Source of the DNA: Roridomyces roridus
Taxonomy: Eukaryota; Basidiomycota; Agaricomycetes; Agaricales; Mycenaceae
Length of the DNA: 64,000 nt
Assembly: GCA_029378245.1 (NCBI GenBank)
Contig: JARKIF010000002.1
Coordinates: forward strand, 3,100,001 to 3,164,000
Reading direction: 5' to 3'
A program made the translations under genes and the position numbers. Every line of letters begins with the position of its first letter. The first letter of the stretch is position 1. A model generated the notes under the pieces. It did not search any database and was not told the origin of the DNA. It saw only the letters and a list, made by a program, of their open reading frames with translations. This document shows, in pieces, positions 1 through 10,690 of this stretch.

Positions 1-1101
1 CGAAGGTCGCTGTAAGATAATCAAATGATTATTCCATTCCACGGAACGGCCCACACACCAATAAAGTGACTCATTTACCAACCGGCGGCGGTAACAGCTA
101 TTAAGCGCGCAGAGGCGCTTAATTGATTGTGGGCGCTACCGCCAGATCCCAGCGGTAACACTTGTGGGGAAGCACAGCATCATTGCATTAGATCTACACG
201 AGGCACGGCGTTATGGCACAAACAAGTCCACGGAACCTGCTGGAATCTTGCGGAAACGATAATCGAGTCTTGTCGAGTCAGAGTCGGTCTTCCAGCGGGT
301 GCCGCAGTCGGGTGCCGCAGTCTAGGTGTGGGGCAGCAGCAGCAACGTGGCCTGGAAGTAACAGCAGATACAGATCGGGGGAGCTACAGCAGCGGGTCGA
401 CGCAAAGAGCCAGGTGGTTTGCAAGCGGCTATCGGCGTCTCCAGGAAAGGAAACACTGAATGGATGGGCGCCATGCTGGGCGCTACCCGGTGAAGGAGGC
501 AAGAGAAACACATACCACGATTGGAATGCCTCTGCGAACATTAGTCTGATGCATCCAAAAGTTGTGCCATAAGCGCCGGTCGCAATGCGCTGGCGTCGGA
601 CGAGTGTCTGTCCGAACTCTTCGTGGATGGGGCGAAGGACTACAGCTTCAACACATCTTTCCTTGAAGCTTCAAGCTTGCTGTTCTCTTCAAGTTGCCCG
701 ATCTGGACGGGAAATGAGAACAACAGCAGGATCGGTGGCTTCAGATTAACATTGCACGAACGCTGTTATGTTCAGCTTGAAACTTGAAGGGGTCATTTAA
801 GGCATGGCTTCTGATGAAGGCGTCAGTGCCTCAACGATTGGGACTCGGGGAAGAGCCTGCTCCGACGAAATGCGCTGCTGGATTAAATCTGGAGAGGGTC
901 GAAAATGCTCGTGGCACGGCGTACTAGATATCTTTTTTGTTTTAACCAACGGCTCGAAAAATCCGATTGAACAAGAGTTCGGGAAGATGAAGGCAAGACG
1001 AAAGACTGCAGAGATCCCATCAGTGATATTGCATCATCAATCAAGGTTGACTCCTTTCTTGACTCAGTCAACTCGCTCCTTTCTTACTCCTCTCAACATC
1101 C
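1..1101. other. Gene-poor left edge
   Basis: I see no gene that I can support here. Open frames at 127-459, 213-572 and 804-1301 have no recognisable domain and uneven composition; the last simply runs into exon 2 of the downstream F-box gene. The final 100 bases are the promoter side of A1 and contain the motif shared by the A paralogues at 1039-1053. Confidence 0.5.
1039..1053 (+). promoter_or_regulatory. Shared upstream motif of family A (A1 copy)
   Basis: AATCAAGGTTGACTC lies about 50 bp before the A1 start codon. Near-identical copies precede A2, A3 and A4 at similar distances, while much of the surrounding sequence differs. It may be a promoter element or part of the transcribed leader; no function is known. 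Confidence 0.4.
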
Positions 1102-2770
1102 ATGCCAGACACTTACATCCTCAGGTACTTTTTTTTTGGCTCGATATCAAGAGCCCTGCCAATTCCCCTAGATTTCCTCCTAACATACCGCGCTTGACTG
1201 ACTTACCTAAATGCACCTTGTTACAAGTTATGCGGCATCTCGGGACTTCGGATATCGTACGCCTCCTGCAGGTACGGCATTGTCCAACGCGTGCGCTTTG
1301 AACGATGTGAACTCTGGGCCAGACGTGTGTTTATATCCACAGTCTATCCCAAGACCGTAGCCTGTGGGTTCCGCTTCTGGAGACTACTCGAGCCAGATAC
1401 CCGGTAGGGTGCCCCAAACATGCCGATCTAGCGCAGTACACTGTCCAGACCCTCAAGAACCTCATCGTCTCTCGATTCAAACTGGAGAAAATTTGGAAAC
1501 TCCCATCTCCCAAGATTGTTGGCCACCGGGTGACCTCGCTCCATGAAGGCGTCCAAGTCCACACTATCATCGGTCTTGTCCAGGGCACTGATATCGCACT
1601 CTTCTGTGTCGAGACAGGGCATGTTGTTTGTTGGGACTCAAAGCTGGCGGCACCGTTCCCGTTCCCGCCTATTAAGACTGGCCGGCAGCTCAAGGAGTAC
1701 TCGGAGCCATCTGAATCGACCCACGGGGTCTGCTCTTTCGTCGTTATATCCAGAGATGATCACGGGTAATGTGTCTTTTGACTATCAAGAGCAGCTCATA
1801 GAATTCCCCTTAGCACCGTTTGGCGGTACATTATAGCCGTCACACATGTGAATCGAAAGGCGACTCGTTTTGAGAGCGTCCGCACCGAGATCCAAGAACC
1901 AATATACCGTTTCAGGTCATTATTCTTGACCAAGGACGTCGTCGGCGCAGTGACTGTCAAGGAGGGCGCCGACCATTGCGCAATTACGACGAGCAAGGTC
2001 GGTGCTGGTGCCCGCAGTGCGAAAGAATCCATAAGCCGCATGAAATTGAATCAGCGGGCGAGTCAAGCAGATCCCAGTTACTATTCTAAGCTCACTCGCC
2101 TCAGATTTCCAAGCGCCACCTACTGGTTGCATTCACTTACAAAGGCCACCTCTACAACATTTTGGAAAACGGCGCCACGGCTCAAATTCAACATATATCC
2201 CGGAAAGCCTTCACGTCCGGCCGGTGTGAAGAGCCTACCGATGTGTTCAAGGTGGACATCCCGAACCTCGGAAAGATGTCCAACGGTGAACCGTACTACA
2301 TGCTCCCAACTTGTGCGTCTTGCGGCGTCGCAGCAGCCTTTGTGCGCCAAGTAAGTGTCGTGCGCCAAGTACGCGGCGTGCGCCAAGTGCGCGACGCAAC
2401 CATGTTCACCTTCCTCCCTACCACGCCCGTGAGCTCTCCAACTGGGGATGATGGCGTCTCATCCCCCCTAGCCTTCCCCCTCTCCTGTGCAACAGAGCAC
2501 GTTCCCGGACACCCACTGAGTTCCAACCTCATTTGTATGGACCACGGCGGTTTGAACATCGTTGCTGTCCTCGAGAACCATCCCCCCAAGCTTGTCCTGG
2601 TACGGTATCATCCCGAGACGCAGTCGACCTCCACGCACCACCCCGATGTGGCGCCTTCTCTCGATCTCGACGGGTTGATCAATGTGTGTGTGGATGATAC
2701 GGCCGGTATCATATTTTTGACTGCGCTGAGAGAGTCAAAGCGAAGCTTTTTCACATTGCGATATGCGTGA
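1102..2770 (+). CDS. F-box protein, family A (A1)
   Basis: Model: five exons 1102-1124, 1172-1271, 1323-1765, 1814-2057, 2105-2770, giving about 491 aa in one frame. Residues 20-40 form a short F-box (DLPKCTLLQVMRHL), the Skp1-binding part of SCF ubiquitin-ligase receptors. The long remainder has blade-like stretches (VVCWDSK, GVAAAFVR, MDHGGLNIV) resembling the propeller-type C-termini of mushroom F-box proteins; that fold is inferred. Residues near 2340-2395 repeat a six-residue VRQV unit three times, as in A3 but not A2 or A4. The last intron (2058-2104) fits the frame only if it starts with GC (GCGAGT). Substrate unknown. No lesion seen, so it could be functional. Confidence 0.72.
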
Positions 2771-3060
2771 TTTATATATATACCTCTTGGTTGGACGTGC
2801 GTACAATTCAGTTGTTGTGATTTTTCAAAAATTCAAAGCAGGTTCTAGACTGGCGCCGAATGATTCGTTCTCATTGGCAGCGCTCAGCGCTTGGCCCGCA
2901 AGCGAACGATCTTCAACTCATTATATCCTTGTAATGCTACAAATGAGCTATCTAACTATTATACAAACCGACGCAGGATCAGTGGCTTCAAAAACGAACG
3001 TTGGAGTAACGATGCTGCATTCAACTTGAACGAGCACATGTCTGTCAAATGGGTAGTACC

Positions 3061-3224
3061 GCTGTGGTGTTGACAGTCCGTATTGTCGCGTTCAATTAGT
3101 CGAGGACGAGTCTATCGGCATTGCAAGCTCGATATTGATGACGCTGGCTGCGTATAGTATACCGTATACCGCCTTGAATGCGCCGGTGTTACGCCCGGTG
3201 ACAGTCGAACGGGAGTTCAATTGA
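3061..3224 (+). pseudogene. Last-exon remnant of the barwin-like gene (D1)
   Basis: This stretch matches the final exon of the intact secreted gene at 22847-23299, through the ending that encodes VNWEFN and a stop. It carries an extra segment after the GTGGTGTTGACAGTC stretch and a second small insertion (GTATACC repeat) that breaks the frame. The first two exons are absent. It sits between A1 and the C1 remnant, as D2 does in the next repeat block. Confidence 0.6.
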
Positions 3225-3422
3225 AGATGTACATTCCGATGATAGTTATTCAACTCTATATCCATATTATCTACCGATCCGTTTCGCTCTCCGTCTGATA
3301 ATTCAGCTGGTGGAAGCTGTCAGGGTCCCAATGCGATTCTGCCTCGAACGGACGGCCCTGGTATCGGCGCCCAGAAACCAATCGCGAGAGAACAAAATCA
3401 CGGTTCACCTCGTCGTCAATTC

Positions 3423-4506
3423 CATCAGGAAAAACCTCCCTGGATATTTTATCGCAAATCTTTCAAAAATATCTCGCAGCTCAAATATTTTGCAGTCATT
3501 CTCGAAACTTTTGCCCAATGTTGACAAAGTTTCCAAAATGGAGATTTTGCTTTTCATCAGTATGACATTGGGAACCTGATCAAAATGCAGTACATTAAAG
3601 GTAGCTGCTGTACACCTGTATAAAGTACCAATTCCAACTGACCAGAGCTTGTCCACCAAAATTTCTGAAAGCTTTGCAAAAATATCACAACTTTTTTTGG
3701 GGAGCCAGAAATTTCGAGGTATTTCTCAGCAAACTGGCCAAACTTTTTTTGGTGGGCCAGATATTTTGAGGTATGTTTCAGCAAATTTCCCAAACTTTCT
3801 AGTCATCCATCCACAGCCAGGAAGTCTTGTATTCCAGGTCACCAACTCACCTCAGTCTTCTGGTATAGAGTCTGTGGTGCACCTCAAACAAGATCAGTCT
3901 CTTTGGACTATGAAGTGGAGGCACATCTGCCCTTGATTGGCTTTCATCTCTCACTAAGCCCATCCCTGAGTGCTCTTCTGTTGGTGCATAATACTGTTGG
4001 ACTCATGGGGTCACATCATGGGAGCTAAGATTGCCAGACTCATGTCTCTATTGTAGTGTAGTAGTAAGCTTCCCCCTTTGTGTTGTCTGTACCTTTTACA
4101 GGAGGTTCCTCGTTCGACTCCCCTTTGAAACATCATTTAATTATCCTTGTCATTTAAATAAAATAGCCTTAGCTACTGAGATCCCAATCACTTCTGTAAG
4201 TTCCTGTCAGTCATTGATTATCAGCTGTGCCTGACTGTTCCTGATCAACAATCAGTGGGCAGAGCTGATGGTGAATGTTTTGCTCCCACTGAGATGCAAT
4301 GTTCCCCCTCTGCTTCATTCTTCATTTCTGCTCTGTTGGCAAGGTTCAACCAATGCCAATATCCACTCCAAAAGTGCCAAAAGTTTTGGTATTTTTGTTG
4401 GGACTAACATATTCTTGCTCATTCTTCGGATATTCAGCTATTCTCAATATTTTTGGCAAATTTTGGCAAAATGTGCCAAAAATACCTGGGGAGGTGTTTC
4501 CTGATG
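3423..4506. mobile_element. Non-autonomous inverted-repeat element, 1084 bp
   Basis: The ends are inverted repeats of about 28 bp: the left starts CATCAGGAAAAACCTCCC and the right, read on the other strand, starts CATCAGGAAACACCTCCC. Compared with blocks 2 and 3 (near 9460 and 23420), the sequence is a clean insertion into the C1 remnant flank. A 2-bp duplication (TC) is the best-fitting target-site duplication. The inside is AT-rich with many short repeats and no transposase-sized frame. A sequence resembling a tRNA B box (GTTCGACTCCC) lies near 4110. The superfamily is not assigned. Confidence 0.7.
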
Positions 4507-5215
4507 TCTGAATCTGAGCTGCGTGACACGCCAGGTACCGCAGACGAGGACGAAGCACGAGCGCGGGGAGGGTGCCCGTGAGCAGCACAAGCTCCGGGGT
4601 TTCGTGAGGAATCATCTTGTACCAGTGTCTATTAGAGAGAAAGTCAAGTTCGAAACGGCTCCATAGCGAAGGAGTCTCCATGATGAGTTGGTGCCTTCGA
4701 GAGCAAATTTGAGATACCCTGACCAAATCAGCGTTCGTTGCGTACCGCATCTCTGTGGGCGTCCTGGTTTCGTTGCCTCTTCCCAGGGCCGACGTAGCAC
4801 GAAGCCAAGGTGACTCGACCAGAATTTCCGTGGCAGGGAGTAGACGGACGGACAAATCAAAGGAAAACGAGACAGAGACGCGCGTAGTCTTGAGCAGCAG
4901 CCCGTTTGCCTTCTTCTGTATCGAGGGCAGTCCTGAGGCGGAGATCTTCTGCATCAAGGTATGCGGCTGAGGAGGCTGGATGGCACGGGATTGAAGGTGC
5001 AGGGGATCCGTCTCCCGTGAAGCGCGCGCGCACTCTGCTCTTTTGAGGCTATTCTTGAGGCGGAGACTCAATCTCTGTGTCATGACGCTCTGCGGCCGAT
5101 GTAGAGACAATGGTTCGACAGTGAGTGGCTTGGGACGGAGATGGAGTGTGGTTGGAGTCCCAGAGACTGCGTGGTTCTGTCTCCTGCGTCATTTGAGAAT
5201 GTCGCGTCGGAGGGA
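4507..5215 (-). pseudogene. Broken family-B F-box remnant (C1)
   Basis: The minus strand reads pieces of the family-B protein: fragments of the coiled-coil and F-box region, then ETPSLW and ELDFL, then a jump to the C-terminal LVLLT / YLACHAAQIQ region. Roughly the middle half of the protein is missing. C2 and C3 share the same jump, so the deletion came before the blocks were copied. It is divergent from B1, whose start is about 70 bp away. Its downstream side carries the 1084-bp insertion. Confidence 0.6.
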
Positions 5216-5283
5216 GGAAGAGAGATTCATCAATTTGTTGGCACAGACAAATGTAAACGCGACTTTCCTCTGTCGCCACCACA

Positions 5284-6939
5284 ATGGCAGAACCGTGTAC
5301 ATGCGCTTTCCAACGCCACCTCTTCTCCCAATGCACGCAGGAGAAGGAACTACGCGACTTACTGCGTTCCAACGACCCTCCATCCAAGTTCCAGGTCGCT
5401 CACTGCCGATCCATCTCAACCTCTTTGCCAGCGGAGCTCGAACGATACGACGACGAGATTCGTCGTCTCAATGCGGCTCTTTTGAAGGCAGAATCCGAGC
5501 GCGTCACTGTACAAGACTACTTCCGCCTCTGCGATGCTGTCATTTCCCCAGTCCGCCGACTCCCCGCGGAAATCCTGGTGGAGATATTCGGTCACTTTGC
5601 GACCGCGCTGCATTGGCCTTGGTTGGATTTCACCAAAAGTGACACCGTCGAGCAGGAAATGGGACGCGTGGCAAACGTGGATCTCCTGCGCATTGCCGAA
5701 GTCTGCCCTCGGTGGCACGAACTCGTCATAGGAACCCCCTCGTTATGGAGTTGCATAGAGCTTGACATATGCCAGTGGGCGGCATTCGATTCACGCCTCC
5801 TCCTCTTGCTCAAAACTGTGTTGGATCGTGGAGGCACTTTCTCACTGGATCTCGGCATCGTCTGGGGTGAAGGAGATGCCACTTCTCACATCCTGGAGCT
5901 CTTAGCCTCGTATTCCACGCGATGGCACCATGTAGCATTCATGACTTGGACGTCTCCACTCGACGAATACTCTCAACTTTCCGCCATTGCGGGCAATCTG
6001 CCCCTTCTACGCAGCCTTGCAATCGACGTGGGCTGGGAAGACACCGAGGCGATGACTTTTTTTGAAGGTGCCCCTCGACTTGTGGAAGTCTGCTTTAACG
6101 GATTGCCCGCCAAACTGCCCAAGTTGCCTCTGGAACAGTTGAAGTCTATGGACCTTGGTGCCTCGGGACCAGACGATTTGACGCACATTACAGCTACTAC
6201 CATGACTCGTCTTTCCGGGCAGGTGGCAATCACTTTCTATTCCGCTACCTGGGAAGAACAGGTGGCTACCATCCGGGTAGTCCCAAGAGTTTCCGATGTC
6301 CTCGGACTTTCAATCTGTGTGGAGGGTGAGTTCGATGATGAACATGTTCGTTCAGCCATGAGGGACTGGATGATCCACCTCACGCTACCGCACCTGGACC
6401 GTCTGCAGTTTGATTACACCGATTACGTGGGTGTCCCACTGCCTTGGCGAGCCGACCACTTTTTGGCGCTCGCCCATCGGTCGTCCTTCTCCAGCCATCT
6501 CCGCGTCCTAGAATTGGACCTGGTACTTCTCACTGAAGCGGAGCTTTTCGAGATGTTAGACGTGCTGCACGCCTTGGAAAATTTGACCATTTCCGACCAC
6601 AAGCGGATTCCTGGTGCATCCACAGAATACCTTCTTCTCACCGACTCTCTTCTCCATCGTCTCACCTGGACGCCAGGTCCCGCATGCCTCGTGCCTGCCC
6701 TTAGCTACTTGGGCTGCCACTCGCTGCTCAAATTTGACGACGGCGTTTACCGAGACTTTGTGTTGTCGAGAATTCGTCCAGGACGGAACGAGCTTGGTCC
6801 GTTTGAGGTGGAATTACTCTGGGATTCGGACAATCATCGCGATTTGGATTCAGGTGTGCTGGCGCAGTTCAAGGAGCTCCAATCGTGCGGCGAGTTGTTG
6901 TTTTCTCTTGCACCGAGTCCCATGTTTGAAGGGCGGTGA
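5284..6939 (+). CDS. F-box protein with leucine-rich tail, family B (B1)
   Basis: Single-exon gene, 551 aa, starting at an ATG in the context ACAATGG. N-terminus: cysteine-containing MAEPCTC, the conserved block LRDLLRSNDPP (about 24-34), a coiled coil at about 50-75 (ELERYDDEIRRLNAALL), then an F-box from about 92 (RRLPAEILVEIF). The remainder has irregular leucine-rich repeats (LPLLRSLAI, LPLEQLKSM, FSSHLRVLEL). Such proteins usually bind Skp1 through the F-box and substrates through the repeats; the substrate is unknown. Complete and unbroken, it best represents the ancestral form of the six B copies. The flanking 3-prime sequence TGAAAAATGTGTATCTTAC is kept in several copies. Confidence 0.85.
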   Translation: MAEPCTCAFQRHLFSQCTQEKELRDLLRSNDPPSKFQVAHCRSISTSLPAELERYDDEIRRLNAALLKAESERVTVQDYFRLCDAVISPVRRLPAEILVEIFGHFATALHWPWLDFTKSDTVEQEMGRVANVDLLRIAEVCPRWHELVIGTPSLWSCIELDICQWAAFDSRLLLLLKTVLDRGGTFSLDLGIVWGEGDATSHILELLASYSTRWHHVAFMTWTSPLDEYSQLSAIAGNLPLLRSLAIDVGWEDTEAMTFFEGAPRLVEVCFNGLPAKLPKLPLEQLKSMDLGASGPDDLTHITATTMTRLSGQVAITFYSATWEEQVATIRVVPRVSDVLGLSICVEGEFDDEHVRSAMRDWMIHLTLPHLDRLQFDYTDYVGVPLPWRADHFLALAHRSSFSSHLRVLELDLVLLTEAELFEMLDVLHALENLTISDHKRIPGASTEYLLLTDSLLHRLTWTPGPACLVPALSYLGCHSLLKFDDGVYRDFVLSRIRPGRNELGPFEVELLWDSDNHRDLDSGVLAQFKELQSCGELLFSLAPSPMFEGR

Positions 6940-7144
6940 AAAATGTGTATCTTACTACTCAACATGTTGTCGACTGTTGCACTCTAGTTATTCTTTTCCT
7001 CCAGCTTAGTATGCGATGAACGGCAAGGGTCTGTTGGAAAGTTGGATTCAATTGACTGTTGAAGGACAATAATTAAGTATATAAGATCAAGGCAAGCCGC
7101 AACGAAGACGCAAAGGGGATCACACAAACCGTGATCGCGTCACA

Positions 7145-7158
7145 ACCAAGGTTGACTC
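7145..7158 (+). promoter_or_regulatory. Shared upstream motif of family A (A2 copy)
   Basis: ACCAAGGTTGACTC, about 17 bp before the A2 start codon. It differs by one base from the A1, A3 and A4 copies. Confidence 0.4.
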
Positions 7159-7174
7159 AGAACTCTCACCACCA

Positions 7175-8835
7175 ATGCCATCCAGAGTCCACAGGCACTT
7201 TTTCCCGTTGAATTTCAAGATTACTGCTAACTTCTCTCAGATCTTTTCACAAAATACGACCCGTGGGTCTCTTAGATTTGTCCAAAGACACCATGTTGGA
7301 AGTCATGCGGCATCTGGCGATTCCAGATGTCGTACGCCTCTTGCAGGTGCGGCATGGTACAACACGCGCGCTGTGAGCGAGCTGAACTCTAGTTCAGACC
7401 TGCTCCTCAATCCACAGTCTATCTCACGAGTGCACCTTCTGGATTCTGCTTGTGGAGGCCACTCGGGCCACATACCCATTAGGATGCCCCAGATATGCGG
7501 ATCTATCGCAATACAATCTCCAGACCCTCAAGGACCTCATTACCTCTCGGTTCAAGCTGCAAAGAAATTGGAACCTCGAGTTTCCGAAGGTTGTCGACCT
7601 ACAGGTAACCTCGCTCGATGAATGCGTCAAAATCCTCGGTCTGGTACAAGGCACGCCTATCGCACTCGTCCATATGCCCAAGACTGAGGATGTCGCTTGT
7701 TGGGACGTACAGCTGGGCGCGCAATTTCCGTTCCCGCCGATTAAGGTCGGTGGGAAGCTCAACAACGTATCCGAGCCATTTGTTTCGTCCTACGGGGTCT
7801 GCTCTTTTGTCGTGGTTGGGGGTAAAGTTGAAGATACCAGCAAAGGGTAATGATGAGTCCTCTAATCTTTGAGCAGCTCATGGAATCTCCTTTAGTGAAC
7901 GTTGGCAATATATCATAACTATCAAGCACGACAATCGCAAAGCGACTGGTTTCGACAGTGTCCGCACCGCGACCGCATACCCAACCAGCCCTGACGGGTC
8001 AATATTCTTGACCAGGGACGTGATTGGTGCACTGATTGCCAACAAGCGCGAAGACCACTGCACAATTGTAACAAGCAAGATTGGAGACGGTCCTGGGTCT
8101 GAATCCGAGAGCCCCATGAAGTTGAATTGCACGGCGAGTGAAGTTGTTAAAGCTGCTATTCAACCGCTCACTCAGCTCTAGTTTTCGGACCGCCACCTAA
8201 TGGTTGCCTTCACATGCCGAGGCCATTTCTTCAACATCCTCGAAGACGGTTCCAGGGCTCAAATCCAACATGTATCACGGGAACGTCTCACACATAGCGA
8301 AAAGGTTGCCACAGTATATGAGGCAGACATCCTGGACGTCGGAAAAACCTGCCGTCCAATGTACCCCATCCTCCCGAGTTGTCCGTCTTACGGCGTCGCC
8401 GCAGCCTTTGTGCGCGAAGCAAAAGTACGTGACGAAACCACCTTCACCTTCCTCCCTGCCACGCCTATAAACTCGCCAACCGGGGACGATGGCGTGTCTT
8501 CTCCCTTAACTTTCCCCTTCCCCTGTCCAACAGCCCGCGTGCCCGGAAGAACAATCGATCCCAGCCTCATGTGCATGGACCACGGTGGCTTGAATATCGT
8601 CGGCGTCCTCCAAGACCCTAACCCCATGAATTCCCCGAACCTTGTCCTGGTACACTACCATCCCGAGACGCAGACAACTTCGGTCCACTATCCTGATGTA
8701 CCGCCTTCCCTCGATCTCGACGAGATGCAAAATTTGTGGGCGGATGATACGGCCGGTGTCATATACTTGATTGGGAAGGAGGAGTTGACTGGGAAAAAGT
8801 CACAGTGGAGCCTTTTCGCGCTGCGATATGCGTGA
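7175..8835 (+). CDS. F-box protein, family A (A2)
   Basis: Model: exons 7175-7194, 7241-7346, 7398-7846, 7896-8133, 8182-8835, about 488 aa. The N-terminus MPSRVHR joins across intron 1 to an F-box (LDLSKDTMLEVMRHLAI), followed by QTCSSIHSLS and the long blade-like tail ending LRYA. Introns 7195-7240 and 8134-8181 both begin with GC rather than GT (GCACTT and GCGAGT); no GT choice keeps the frame. Introns 2 and 3 are ordinary GT-AG. No disabling change is visible. Probable SCF substrate receptor; target unknown. Confidence 0.75.
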
Positions 8836-9120
8836 TTTATGCCTCTTGAACGTGCGTACGATTCGGTTGTAGTGATTTTTTCCCTGAATTCCAACCAGTT
8901 TCTAGATTGGTGTTGAATAGTTCTTTGCTTTGCTTTTCTGGCATTGGGAGCTTCGCTCAGCGCTTGGCCCACACGCGAGCTATCTTGAACTCATGATATG
9001 AACAAATGAACTATCCGACTATTGCACAAACCGACACAGGGTCTAGGGCTTCACAACGAACATTGGACGAACGATGCTGCATTCAACTTGAAAGAGGACA
9101 TTTCTGTCAAATGAGAAGTA

Positions 9121-9268
9121 CTGTGGTGTTGTCGCGTTCAATACTAGTCCAGGACGAGTCTATCGGCATTGCAAGCTCGATGTTGATGAGCCAGGCTGCG
9201 ACGCTGCGTATACGGCCTTAAATGCGCCAGTTTTGCGCCCGGTGACGGTCAACTGGGAGTTCAATTGA
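9121..9268 (+). pseudogene. Last-exon remnant of the barwin-like gene (D2)
   Basis: Second copy of the final exon of the gene at 22847-23299, ending in the sequence for VNWEFN and a stop. It carries an insertion near 9131-9150 like that in D1 and an extra small insertion that breaks the frame. Earlier exons are missing. It lies between A2 and C2. Confidence 0.6.
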
Positions 9269-9461
9269 AGATGCTACATTCCAATGCTAGTTATTCAACT
9301 CTATCCATATCTGCCGATTCGTTTCGCTCTCCGTCTGAGAATTCAGCTGGTGGAAGTTGTCAGGGTCCCAGTGCGATTCCACCTCAAACGGACAGCCTCC
9401 CGTATCGGCGCCCAGACACCAATCGCGAGAGAATCACGGTACACCTTGGCGTTGGTTCTTG

Positions 9462-10215
9462 AATCTGAGCAGCGTGTGACACGTCAGGTACCGGACGAAG
9501 CACGAGTGTGGGGAGGATGCTCGTGAGCAGCACAAATTGCGGGGTTTTGTGGAATCATCTTGCACTAGTGCCTAGAGAGAAAGTCGAGTTCGAAGCAGCT
9601 CCATAACGAAGGAGTCTCCATCATGAGTTGGCGCCATCGAGAGTAAGTTTGAGATACTTTGACCAAGTCAGCGTTCGTTGCCTACCGCATCTCTGCGGGC
9701 AAGGATTGTATCTCTGCTCGTTTCGGTGCCTCTCACAAGGGAGAGCGTAGCACAGAGACCAAATTCACTGAATATCTCGACCAGAATCTCCGCAGGGAGC
9801 CGACGGACAAAGGACATGACAGCGAGGCAGAGACGTGCGTAGTCTTGAACAGCGACCCGTTCGCCTTCTTCAAGTTCTATTTCGAGGGCAGTGCTGAGGA
9901 GAACTTCTGCATCAAGGTCTGCGCATGCGGCTGAGGAGATAATGGTTGGAGGCTGAAAGGCACGGGATTGAGGGTGCAAGGGACCTGTCTCCTGTAAAGG
10001 GGGCGCGCGCTCTGCTCTTTCGAGGCGGAGAATCTCTGCATCATTGACGCTCCAGCTCTGCGGCCGATGTAGAGACAATGGTTCGACCGTGAGTGGCGTG
10101 GGATGGATATGCGAGGTGGAATTCAAGAGGGAGAATGTCGTGTCGGAGTCGAAGATGAGGAGAGTTTCATCAATTTGGTGGCACAAACACCGAGACTCAC
10201 CAAGAGTGACTTTCT
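9462..10215 (-). pseudogene. Broken family-B F-box remnant (C2)
   Basis: On the minus strand a readable N-terminal part survives (RVAVQDYARLCLAV and VRRLPAEILVEIFSEF). It then runs into frameshifted sequence corresponding to METPSLWSCFELDFL and a fragment of the C-terminus. The internal deletion is the same as in C1 and C3. It is head-to-head with B2, a few tens of bases from its start. Confidence 0.65.
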
Positions 10216-10326
10216 TCACCACCACACATGGCAGAAACGTGTACTTGCGCGTTTCGACGAGATATTATCCCTCAAATCACGCAGGAGAAGGCACTACGCG
10301 ATTTACTGCGTTCCAACGACCCTCCA

Positions 10327-10690
10327 CATCAGACTTTTAACAGTTTGATTGTCAGGTCGTACGACCTGACAACCTCTGCCAAAATGCGACAACCAGCCGA
10401 TTTTCCACAACCTCACAACCTTATGTCCAAAAGCCACAAGGTCCACTGTTCGACTCTCGATCAGCGCATCATTTCATTTTTCTATTTCTTCCGTGGAGGC
10501 TCTGATACTGTCAGTCTGCTGGTGAAAAATGCGGGGACAGTCTTTGCAATGTATTTTGTGAACTCTAATGGATCCCCATTACATTGTGGAAAGATAAAAT
10601 TAAAGGTCTTCGTTTGGATTCGAACTCGTGAGATTGTCCACAACCTCACGACCGCCAAAACCCGGCAATCAGATGGTTAAAAGGCTGATG
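10327..10690. mobile_element. Non-autonomous inverted-repeat element, 364 bp
   Basis: Inserted in the B2 coding sequence. The ends are imperfect inverted repeats (CATCAGACTTTTAACAG left; right end read backwards CATCAGCCTTTTAACCA). A 2-bp duplication (CA) fits the uninterrupted sequence of paralogue B1. Inside are a perfect palindrome (GTCAGGTCGTACGACCTGAC), a direct repeat of CCACAACCTCAC (near 10404 and 10638), and tRNA B-box-like words on both strands (GTTCGACTC near 10450; GAGTTCGAATCC on the minus strand near 10620). It shares the terminal CATCAG and a B-box-like core with the 1084-bp element. No coding capacity. Confidence 0.75.

Noticed and set aside
127..572. Overlapping frames at the left edge
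   Set aside because: No domain, no splice support, no matching paralogue; composition is typical of chance frames in GC-rich DNA.
10440..10630. tRNA-like B-box words inside the 364-bp element
   Set aside because: No foldable cloverleaf or convincing A box was found, so I do not call a tRNA or a SINE; kept only as a note on the element.
10327..10690. 364-bp element as a spliced intron of B2
   Set aside because: Unlike the 646-bp element, no GT near its left end combined with an AG near its right end restores the frame.
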